In this document: positions 44,241 to 51,288 of the stretch, piece after piece
How the letters are laid out: every line of letters begins with the position of its first letter
How positions within the stretch are numbered: position 1 is the stretch's first letter
Origin: Methanolapillus ohkumae
Lineage (GTDB): Archaea; Halobacteriota; Methanosarcinia; Methanosarcinales; Methanosarcinaceae
Reading direction: 5' to 3'
DNA: 64,000 bases
Assembly (NCBI RefSeq): GCF_032594355.1
Contig: NZ_CP131061.1
Location: 682,001 to 746,000 of the forward strand
Program-made: the position numbers and the translations under genes
Notes under the pieces: generated by a model
The model's input: the letters and a program-made list of their open reading frames with translations, nothing else
Database searches by the model: none
Told to the model about the DNA's origin: nothing

Positions 44241-45167
44241 TTATTTTCCCTCATAAATCTTTAAAGCCGCATCGTAGTCGGCACCTTCCACCGTAATCGC
44301 GTAAACCGCGTTACACATCCGGATGGCTTCTTCCAGCGGTTTTTGATGAATGTTCCTACCGGTTGCGTTTCCGCAGACGCCGCCGATTTTAATTTGGTTG
44401 TACAGTTCTTTTAAAAATCCGGCGGTTGCGGCACTGGATCCGCCGGCGCAAACGACCTTTGTCCGTCCGGCTGCCGTCACCGCTTCTTTTAACAAAACAG
44501 CGGAGTCGGTTCCATCTTTGGATTTTGGAGCATTCACTTTTACGAAATCGGAATTCAAACATGCACCGACACCGGTTGCGCCGGCAATCAAGTGGCTGTC
44601 TTTTTCATCGGCCACCGCTTTTCCGCGGGGATAAATCCAAAGAACGGTGATGAGACCGTTTTGGTGCGCTTCGTAAATGAGCTGCGCGGCTTCCGTTAAC
44701 ATGTCGGCTTCGTATTCGCTGCCGAGGTAAATGGTGTAGCCGATTCCTAAAATATCAAGACCGCTGTTGTCTTTAAATTCCATCACTTGGTCGATGTCAT
44801 AGAGTTGGCCGCTGTACGGGTCCTCTTGTTCCGTTTTGACCAAATGTGTTTTGGAATTCATTTTTATCAAATAAGGAAGTTGCGGGTAGTCCATTCCATA
44901 ACGAGCGATGAGGCCGAGTTGGGTCGCAAAAACACCGATTCGAGATCCGGCCGCGATTTTAAACAAATGTTCCGGGTCGTTGTCGTCTGCCGGAATTCCT
45001 TTTCCGCAAAAGTCGTCATTTAAGTGTTCGATTTTTTGGTCGCCCGCAAAAAGCATCAAGTTGCCGCTGTTTTGCGTGATCTTCAGATAATTTTGAATAT
45101 ATTCGTCACGAACCGCGCGTGGAACATCCAAAGGAACTAAAACGTCTCTTTCACTGATTTTTTTCAT
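44241..45167 (-). CDS. Class I fructose-bisphosphate aldolase-like (DhnA/DeoC superfamily)
   Basis: 308 aa from the ATG at 45167 (GGGTG 6 nt upstream). GDQKIEHLNDDF near the N-terminus, SDFVKVNAPKSKDG with the probable Schiff-base lysine, and VCAGGSSAATAGFLKEL followed by GNATGRNIHQ as phosphate site are visible. It resembles the methanogen aldolase branch used in gluconeogenesis and possibly in the aromatic precursor route. Which of these applies is not decided by the sequence. Confidence 0.87.
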   Translation of the reverse strand: MKKISERDVLVPLDVPRAVRDEYIQNYLKITQNSGNLMLFAGDQKIEHLNDDFCGKGIPADDNDPEHLFKIAAGSRIGVFATQLGLIARYGMDYPQLPYLIKMNSKTHLVKTEQEDPYSGQLYDIDQVMEFKDNSGLDILGIGYTIYLGSEYEADMLTEAAQLIYEAHQNGLITVLWIYPRGKAVADEKDSHLIAGATGVGACLNSDFVKVNAPKSKDGTDSAVLLKEAVTAAGRTKVVCAGGSSAATAGFLKELYNQIKIGGVCGNATGRNIHQKPLEEAIRMCNAVYAITVEGADYDAALKIYEGK

Positions 45168-45246
45168 AAACATCACCCTAAACACTCATTCCAATTAAAA
45201 AATAAAATCCTTGGAACTTGAATCACCCGTACCGGAGGTACGTATC

Positions 45247-45282
45247 ATGAAACAAAAGAAGAATAAATGGTTAGTAAACTGA
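45247..45282 (+). other. 11-codon ORF behind strong Shine-Dalgarno (leader-like)
   Basis: ATG AAA CAA AAG AAG AAT AAA TGG TTA GTA AAC TGA is preceded by CCGGAGGTACG, with a GTACC/GGTAC stem over the ribosome site. AAGAATAAAT within it can pair with ATTTATTCTT just downstream. No plus-strand gene follows, so this may be a leader peptide remnant, small peptide or chance. Confidence 0.25.
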
Positions 45283-45368
45283 CTCTTCATATTTATTCTT
45301 ACTTATTCTGAAATACTCATTTTTTGAAAAATCATTACTTTGTCAACTTTGTCAATTTCCGATTTCGC

Positions 45369-45611
45369 TCAAACCGAGCGGATAAAATCAACGGCGTATT
45401 TTCCGTCCGGTGTTAAATCATATTTTCCGTCGCCATTTTTAAAAATCAATCCGGCCGCTTCCACTTCAGCAATGGTTTTGTCGGTCGTTGCCGGAATGCA
45501 ACGCAGTGTTTTTGCAATTCTTTTTGCGTCCATGGCGCCTTTTGAATTGAGAACTTCAAGAATATGCCGTCTCAATTTATTTCCATTAATAAATCCTGCT
45601 GTTTCTTCCAA
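45369..45611 (-). CDS. Small winged-helix DNA-binding protein
   Basis: 80 aa. The pattern GNKLRRHILEVLNSKGAMDAKRIAK, then a recognition-helix region and a wing (LIFKNGDGKYDLTPDGKYAVDFI), fits an archaeal winged helix-turn-helix. It is a probable transcription regulator; the target is unknown. It lies between the aldolase and the tRNA cluster. Confidence 0.7.
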   Translation of the reverse strand: MEETAGFINGNKLRRHILEVLNSKGAMDAKRIAKTLRCIPATTDKTIAEVEAAGLIFKNGDGKYDLTPDGKYAVDFIRSV

Positions 45612-45813
45612 TTTTATCCCTCATTTGCTCTATTTACTTATTTTTCCCTTCTTACTCTTTCCTTTTATTTTATTTCTTCCTTTCACTTTTTTTGATTTAT
45701 CTAAATTATTCATTTAAAATTCTCGGGGTCATACCATCTTTGCTCTATTGTTCTTTCAAAACGTTTAAATATGATTGTATGCTTGAATGATTCGCTTCCT
45801 TTAACGTATAAAA

Positions 45814-45886
45814 GCCGCCTTAACTCAGATGGTAGAGTGTCTGGCTGTTAACCAGAATGTCACAGGTTCGAGCCCTGTAGGCGGCG
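45814..45886 (+). tRNA. tRNA-Asn (GTT), copy 1
   Basis: Acceptor GCCGCCT/AGGCGGC, anticodon loop CTGTTAA (GTT), T arm AGGTTCGAGCCCT, discriminator G. CCA is not encoded. Identical to the copy at 46191. Confidence 0.96.
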
Positions 45887-45994
45887 CTTGTTTTTTTATT
45901 TATTCTTTTTCATTTTAAACATCTGACCGTTTTTATTTTAAGTTTTGAATTTGTGTCTCAAATTATCTTTTTCAATTCCAAACATTTTCGTTGC

Positions 45995-46067
45995 GGGCCT
46001 GTAACTTAGCGGTTAGAGTGCTCGGCTCATAACCGAGTTGTCACTGGTTCAAATCCTGTCAGGCCCA
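45995..46067 (+). tRNA. tRNA-Ile2 (CAT, agmatidine type)
   Basis: Acceptor GGGCCTG/CAGGCCC, discriminator A, anticodon stem CTCGG/CCGAG with loop CTCATAA. The GGGCC acceptor matches archaeal tRNA-Ile2 rather than either Met tRNA; CAT would be read as AUA after agmatidine modification. CCA is not encoded. Confidence 0.85.
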
Positions 46068-46190
46068 TTCAAAAACTATATATATGATATTTCGTATCCT
46101 CAATTATAACTACAGGTAATATGCATCACAACTCCTGTAAAAGACGATTTTACGTTTTTTTAAAAACAGGTCCAAAATAAAAACATATAA

Positions 46191-46263
46191 GCCGCCTTAA
46201 CTCAGATGGTAGAGTGTCTGGCTGTTAACCAGAATGTCACAGGTTCGAGCCCTGTAGGCGGCG
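46191..46263 (+). tRNA. tRNA-Asn (GTT), copy 2
   Basis: Identical over the full 73 nt to the tRNA-Asn at 45814, placed on the other side of tRNA-Ile2, as from a local duplication. A T-run follows the 3' end. Confidence 0.96.
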
Positions 46264-46298
46264 TTTTTTAATTATTTACTTTTCTTCTGTGTTGATTT

Positions 46299-47375
46299 TT
46301 AACAAAATTGAAGCAATGTCGATTGTCTTTCCTTTTTTTCAATCCTCATCGGTTTTTCCGTATGTGTCCATCCTTCTACCCTTCTTTTTTCTTCATCCCT
46401 TTTTCTTCCTTCCTTGTCCACCCGCCGGTAATTGTTGGACAAATCATATTTTGCCGTCAAAGCATCCAGCTTTTCATAAAGTTCCGTTTTGTATTTTTTA
46501 TCCAAATGTCCGGTTTTGTATAAATCCCGCATCCGGTTGGACAATTGCGGAAAATCGTTTTGAATAAATTCTAAATAGGATTTTTTCGTTTCTCCCCGCA
46601 AAAAGAGAGCGGCACCCAAAATATAATCCGCCCCAATCTCTTTTGTTTTTGAGAAAATCGCTTCCAGATTTTCGTCCGTATCCGTTAAAAGCGGCATGAC
46701 GGGCATCATGTGAACGCCGATGGTCGCGTCCGTTTTTTTCATTTTCCGAAGCATTTCAAACCGGCGGGCCGTGCTGACGCAACCCGGCTCAATCTTCTTT
46801 TGGATGGAAACATCCGTCGCCGTAATCGTCGACGCGACATGCACGGACGCGACCTTGGAAAGCTCGTCAATTAAATCCAAGTCCCGCAAAATCAAATCGG
46901 ATTTGGTGGAAATGACAACAGGATTTTTGTATCGGATCATCAATTTCCAAATATCCGGCATTATGGAAAATTCGGCTTCCGCCGGCTGGTAACTGTCGGA
47001 TACGCTTCCAAAGTTAATTGTCTTGCATGCCAGCAACGATTTTTGTGTCTGTATTCGCGTCTGTGTCTGTGTCGGCGGTCGCGTACGCATCCGGCTTCGT
47101 CCCAAACGGCTGAGTTCTTTTTCCAATTGAAACGCGATATTGGTTTTGGCGTAAATGTGATTAAAATAAGACGCGTCAGCTCCATCTTCTTGAATGGATT
47201 TTTGTTCGCTTTTCAAATATTTGTGAGAATAAAGCGCAAAACAATATTTGCAGCCATGAGAACACCCGCGGTAGACATTGAGGTCCAATTCATAGGGATA
47301 GGTGCCGCCCACTTTATGAAGGGCGGTTTTGCATTCCATCGGGTGACAGCAAATGGGAGAATTGGAATTATCCAT
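46299..47375 (-). CDS. SplB-like radical SAM protein (DNA repair photolyase family)
   Basis: 358 aa from the ATG at 47375. CSHGCKYCF (cluster cysteines about 38, 42 and 45), an ISTKSDLILRDLDLI segment and VHMMPVMPLLTDTDENLE are typical of the SplB/COG1533 radical SAM group. Residues about 92-113 are a Thr/Gln/Arg repeat insert that interrupts the fold; in DNA it is a GTCTGTGTCTGTGTC-type tract. The C-terminal 35 residues are highly charged. A TATA-like TTTTAAAAG lies about 25-30 nt before the ATG. The exact substrate (DNA, RNA or protein) is unknown. Confidence 0.85.
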   Translation of the reverse strand: MDNSNSPICCHPMECKTALHKVGGTYPYELDLNVYRGCSHGCKYCFALYSHKYLKSEQKSIQEDGADASYFNHIYAKTNIAFQLEKELSRLGRSRMRTRPPTQTQTRIQTQKSLLACKTINFGSVSDSYQPAEAEFSIMPDIWKLMIRYKNPVVISTKSDLILRDLDLIDELSKVASVHVASTITATDVSIQKKIEPGCVSTARRFEMLRKMKKTDATIGVHMMPVMPLLTDTDENLEAIFSKTKEIGADYILGAALFLRGETKKSYLEFIQNDFPQLSNRMRDLYKTGHLDKKYKTELYEKLDALTAKYDLSNNYRRVDKEGRKRDEEKRRVEGWTHTEKPMRIEKKERQSTLLQFC

Positions 47376-47471
47376 AAAAGTATCATGGGAATCTTTCCTT
47401 TTAAAAGAGGAGAGAGCCGGGTGAAAGTATGGACTTAAAAATAGTGAAAATTTCAATTATTTGAATTTTTA

Positions 47472-48875
47472 TTAGTGGTATATCTTTTCTAAAATTTTAT
47501 GAATATTCTCATCATTATAACCAATGTGTTTTAATTGCATTATATACAAAAATATCTTTACTGCAACAAATCCTGCAATTGCTTCATCTGAGATGTCTGT
47601 AAATCTTCCGTGAGCGAATCCATCTCGTGTTTTCTTAAACTCTTTTACTATAATGTCAATTGGAAATGGACTTGATGACAAATTAGGTAAATTTATTTTA
47701 AATAATGAGTTACCTTTAATTAATGTCTCATATTCCTTAAAACAGTATTCAAGTTTTTCTTTAAGGGTATTTTCTTGGTATGAAACACTTTGCATGAGCC
47801 TATCAAGTATTTCTTCTCCACTATTTGTGTTTTCTTTTTTTATTTGAATTATTATATCCTTTAACTATTTTTTTGTACGGTCATACAGTGGATTATTTTT
47901 ACTAAGGTTTTGAGGATATAACATTTCAAAAATATATTCAAACCCAGAAGACATGCTAAGAAATGTTTCAGCATTTATATCATGTCTTACATCTTCATTT
48001 TTAGGAATTTGATCATAAAGCATTTTTTCATCAAGTATAAATGTCATCATTTTATCAAAATGACTTTCTAAATGATGAAATCTTAATGTGTGCAAACTTT
48101 CATTCTTATCTGGTAATTTTTTTTCCTCATTGAAAGTATATAAGTTGCTTATTTTTAAAAATCCTTTTCGTGTATCATCATATGCAAAAAGTTCGATACA
48201 ATCAAATCCTATGTCTCTTCTATAATTTGAAAAAGAAAAAAGATGTTTAATTGCTGTATAATATGTTTCTACCACCTCAATGTCTTTATCATTTTCAAAT
48301 TCTATGCGCAAATATGAATTAACATCAATGAGATTCTTTCCTGTATGAGCAAAAAAAAGTTTGGGATTTAATATATCAAATATTATTTTAAATTCATCAT
48401 CTTTCCATTTTATTTTAATTTCTTTTTTATAATTTTCAGAGTCTTTTAAATAAATAGCTTTACCATCAGGTATTGTTTTTTCGTCGTCAATACATTGTTC
48501 TGGTGGATAAAACATATTAACAATTGTTCCACTAAATTGTATTGCTCTTATTTGTCCAATTTCTCTATGTTCAATATTGTTTTTGCCTACAATAACAGCG
48601 GCTGGGATTGAATGATAAGATGAACCATGTTGCCGAATATGCCCTTTTAAAAAACAAACATTTTTGTATTGTGCAGAGGTTCCCCAAAGAAAATCAAATG
48701 TTTTCTCTTGGAATCCAAGTAAACCAATTGGTTTAACTGGAATTATAATAAGAGTCCCGTCCTTAAAATAAAAGGTACATTCTTTTCCAGACCATTCCAA
48801 ATAACCATTCAATTCTTCCACGAAAAAACCTCTTAATACTGAGATGATTTTTACAAGATAAATATTATTTTTCAC
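47472..48875 (-). CDS. ApeA-like HEPN defence protein with in-frame UAG
   Basis: Counted from GTG at 48875 the product is 467 residues including the UAG; an ATG at 48929 is also in frame. The N-terminal part (GYLEWSGKECTFYFKDGTLIII, then LKGHIRQHGSSYHSIPAAVIVG) fits the ApeA N-terminal domain. The C-terminal helical domain carries the HEPN RNase motif RDGFAH (R417, H422; R-x4-H). ApeA proteins are antiphage HEPN RNases. Codon 337 (47865-47867) is TAG, after NNPLYDRTKK; the same frame continues with LKDIIIQIKKENTNSGEE and ends at TAA. Without read-through the HEPN motif is lost. The total length with read-through is that of intact ApeA proteins. It overlaps the upstream gene's end. Confidence 0.75.
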
Positions 48876-49557
48876 ACTTTTCTTTTTTGACCGTTCTTGA
48901 TTCCCCGTCCGGTTTGTAATAGTATTCAATCAGTTTGAAGAGGAACATAAAAGCGTACCAGTTGTCGGTTTGGTCAAATCCTTTGCATTTTAAAATGTAG
49001 AGGGATTGGTTGTCGTAGACAAATTCCGCATAGAAATGACAATCGGTTTCTTCGGTATCGCAAATGAGCCCCGAGTTGTTTTCTTTGACAAAAACACCGT
49101 CCCCTTCCAACACAAAAACGGAAGTTCCGGGTTCGGGACTTTTGTAAAATCCGGTTGTTGTATCAACTTTGGATCCGGAAACCATTTCATTTTTTGATTC
49201 GGAAACCGTTTCATTTCCATCTCCGGTTTTGTGTTCCGGCTCTTGTCTTAATTCAGCTGATTCGGCCGGTTCCGCTGTTTTCTTTTGAAGAATCAGATTT
49301 TGAACCAAATAATCTCTTTTTTTGTACCATTCATTTTCCTTGCCCATGAAATCGACCCGGAAAAAAATATTTTCCGATGAAAAACAAGATCCGGATTCCA
49401 TGTCACGAATCAGGCCGGACATGATTTTATCGGACGGAATGGTGTATTCGGAACTGGAAATGTAATCTTTGTGATTTTTGCTTTCCGCATCGAGTTTCCA
49501 GTCCAGCGGCGCGATTTTTTTATTTTTTTTACCGAGAAGTTTGTCGAATAAACCCAT
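48865..49557 (-). CDS. Soluble protein of unknown function
   Basis: 230 aa from the ATG at 49557. It starts MGLFDKLLGKKNKK, a basic amphipathic N-terminus seen in several archaeal unknowns. The middle is a charged Glu/Ser/Lys region (about 90-130) and the C-terminal part has aromatic beta segments (CHFYAEFVYDNQSLYILKC). Not recognised. Its 3' end overlaps the start of the ApeA-like gene, so it is probably in the same transcript and may belong to the same defence unit. Confidence 0.6.
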   Translation of the reverse strand: MGLFDKLLGKKNKKIAPLDWKLDAESKNHKDYISSSEYTIPSDKIMSGLIRDMESGSCFSSENIFFRVDFMGKENEWYKKRDYLVQNLILQKKTAEPAESAELRQEPEHKTGDGNETVSESKNEMVSGSKVDTTTGFYKSPEPGTSVFVLEGDGVFVKENNSGLICDTEETDCHFYAEFVYDNQSLYILKCKGFDQTDNWYAFMFLFKLIEYYYKPDGESRTVKKEKCEK

Positions 49558-49666
49558 TTTAATCACACAACACACTTAATAAACAACACTTATAACACAC
49601 TCTTGTCAGGCAGATATGGGCTTAAAAACGTTATTAATCTTTTCGTGAAAAACAAAAACTGTTTTT

Positions 49667-50158
49667 TCATTTGTCGTTGCCGCTGCCATCTGCAGCATCA
49701 TATTCCGGCGTTACATTTTCGATCGGGTCCGAAGGACTGCCGCCATTGTAATCATTCGTGCTGTACGTTGTCGGATTTCTCCCTTTCGGATCTTCTCCAT
49801 ATTTATTTGGACCGGTGTTTCCGTCAATGATAAACATAAGCAAATCGAAAACAAATCCAATGATTGGAATTATTCGAATCAACAACCACCAGCCGGACAT
49901 ATTCAAATCGTGGAGACGGCGGATGGCGGAAAAAAGCATGATAATGAGACCCGTGATAATAACAAAAATATAAAACAGGCCGACAATGGCACCAAACGTT
50001 GTAGAACGTGTCGTCTCGGCAATCGTTGTAAAAAATGCGCAAACACAAATAGCGAATATAAAACCGATGTATCTTAAAAAGTAAGGCAGCCGATTCAATC
50101 GGCCGTCAAATGTCAAATATTTGCTCATGATGGAATTATTTTCGTCATTGTCTGTCAT
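49667..50158 (-). CDS. DUF805 family inner-membrane protein
   Basis: 163 aa. FDGRLNRLPYFLRYI, then RRLHDLNMSGWWLL (the DUF805 signature), and four hydrophobic segments. A Gly/Asn/Asp-rich C-terminal tail of about 45 residues follows GPNKYGEDPKGRN. A TATA box (AATTTATATA on the minus strand, 50181-50190) lies about 27 nt before the ATG, suggesting a leaderless mRNA. Function unknown. Confidence 0.88.
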   Translation of the reverse strand: MTDNDENNSIMSKYLTFDGRLNRLPYFLRYIGFIFAICVCAFFTTIAETTRSTTFGAIVGLFYIFVIITGLIIMLFSAIRRLHDLNMSGWWLLIRIIPIIGFVFDLLMFIIDGNTGPNKYGEDPKGRNPTTYSTNDYNGGSPSDPIENVTPEYDAADGSGNDK

Positions 50159-50290
50159 AAGTTTAAATTAAACGACAGAATATATAAATTTTGATAATTC
50201 CGAAAATATTATACACACACGATTATAAAATTTTGAAAATTTAATACTTGAAGATTTAATGATTTAATTTTCAAATTAAATTTTTAACTT

Positions 50291-50944
50291 TTAATATTTC
50301 CTCAACCGTTTGACCAATTCCGCCGAATTCAAAAACGCTTTTTCCGCGTCTTTGTCGGAGAGTCCTGCGCCTTGGAGAATTTTAAACGCTGTTTCCTTTG
50401 AAATCATATCTCCCGGATTGTGAGCATCCGTGTTGCACACGATTTTTGCGTGCGCGGCGGCGGCGACTTTCGCGACATGGCCGTTTGTCCGGTTGTGGCC
50501 GCTCCGTGCGGTAATTTCAATACAAACATTGTTCTCGCGCGCGAGCTCCGCTTCCTCAATTGTCAGAAATCCCGGATGTGCTAAAATGTCGACGTATTCG
50601 GATCGGACAGACGCCAAATTGGTTCCGGGCGCGACCGGCTCGACGATGGTCTCGCCGTGAACGACAACAATGTCGGCACCGGCTTCTTTGGCTTTTTTTG
50701 CGAGAAGGTCGATTTTAGACGGCGGAACGTGGGTAATTTCAATGCCGGAGAGGACGGTAATGTCCCATTCCTTTTCCAGATATTTCGCTTTTTCAAGAGA
50801 AGAAATTATAAATTCAAAGTTGGTAAAATCGGCATGGTCGGTCATGGCGATGGCGCGGTAGCCGTGAACAACGGCGCGGCGGACATGCTCGCTTGGGATG
50901 AGGACACCGTCGCTGAAAAGTGTGTGCGTGTGCAGGTCAATCAT
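50291..50944 (-). CDS. PHP-domain phosphoesterase (histidinol-phosphatase-like)
   Basis: 217 aa. Metal ligands of the PHP family are visible: DLHTHTLFSDG at the start, MTDHAD, then LSGIEITH, VVVHGE, LAHPG and TDAHNP. It may hydrolyse a phosphate monoester (histidinol phosphate or similar) or AMP-type substrates; the substrate is not determined. GGAG lies 8 nt before the ATG. It diverges from the M1 aminopeptidase. Confidence 0.9.
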   Translation of the reverse strand: MIDLHTHTLFSDGVLIPSEHVRRAVVHGYRAIAMTDHADFTNFEFIISSLEKAKYLEKEWDITVLSGIEITHVPPSKIDLLAKKAKEAGADIVVVHGETIVEPVAPGTNLASVRSEYVDILAHPGFLTIEEAELARENNVCIEITARSGHNRTNGHVAKVAAAAHAKIVCNTDAHNPGDMISKETAFKILQGAGLSDKDAEKAFLNSAELVKRLRKY

Positions 50945-51105
50945 TTGAAATTCTCCGGTTTATTTTGATTTTTGATTTTTTGTACCTGTATTTTCATCCT
51001 TTTCAGTTATATTTAACCGTTTCTAAAATCTGATTTTTGGAAAAACAAAATTTATTCCCTTCTCCTTCCACTTTTTATAAAAACCGCCCCACTTCTTTCC
51101 GCTTT

Positions 51106-51146
51106 TTTCAAAAATGTGCTGCCATAACGCGCGCCCGCCGCCCGCC
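51106..51146 (+). repeat. Dispersed ATAACGCGCGC element, copy C
   Basis: TTTTCAAAAATGTG followed by TGCCATAACGCGCGCCCGCC. It lies in the divergent region between the PHP gene and the aminopeptidase. The GC-rich end runs into a 10-bp repeat. Confidence 0.6.
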
Positions 51147-51200
51147 ACCCGCCGTCCACCGCCGTCCACCGCCGTCCACCGCCGTCCACCGTCTGTCCGC
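51140..51200. repeat. CCGCCGTCCA 10-bp minisatellite
   Basis: At least four tandem copies of CCGCCGTCCA follow the dispersed element. Very high GC in an AT-rich interval. The interval 50945-51288 otherwise holds only the promoter of the aminopeptidase. Confidence 0.75.
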
Positions 51201-51249
51201 CAAAAGTCTCAAAAAAATCCTTCTCCGGCTTTTGCCGGACGATACCGAA

Positions 51250-51262
51250 CTATAACTTATAA
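51250..51262 (+). promoter_or_regulatory. TATA box of the M1 aminopeptidase gene
   Basis: ACTATAACTTATAATT lies about 30 nt upstream of the ATG at 51289. This spacing favours that ATG over the ATG at 51268, which would lie only a few bases from the box. Confidence 0.4.
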
Positions 51263-51288
51263 TTACCATGAACGCTTTTTCCTACCCT

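Noticed and set aside
47472..47795. Separate 107-aa HEPN protein starting at the ATG at 47795
   Set aside because: No Shine-Dalgarno or TATA box precedes it, the upstream codons in the same frame encode matching helical sequence, and the frame is continuous with the ApeA-like gene through one TAG.
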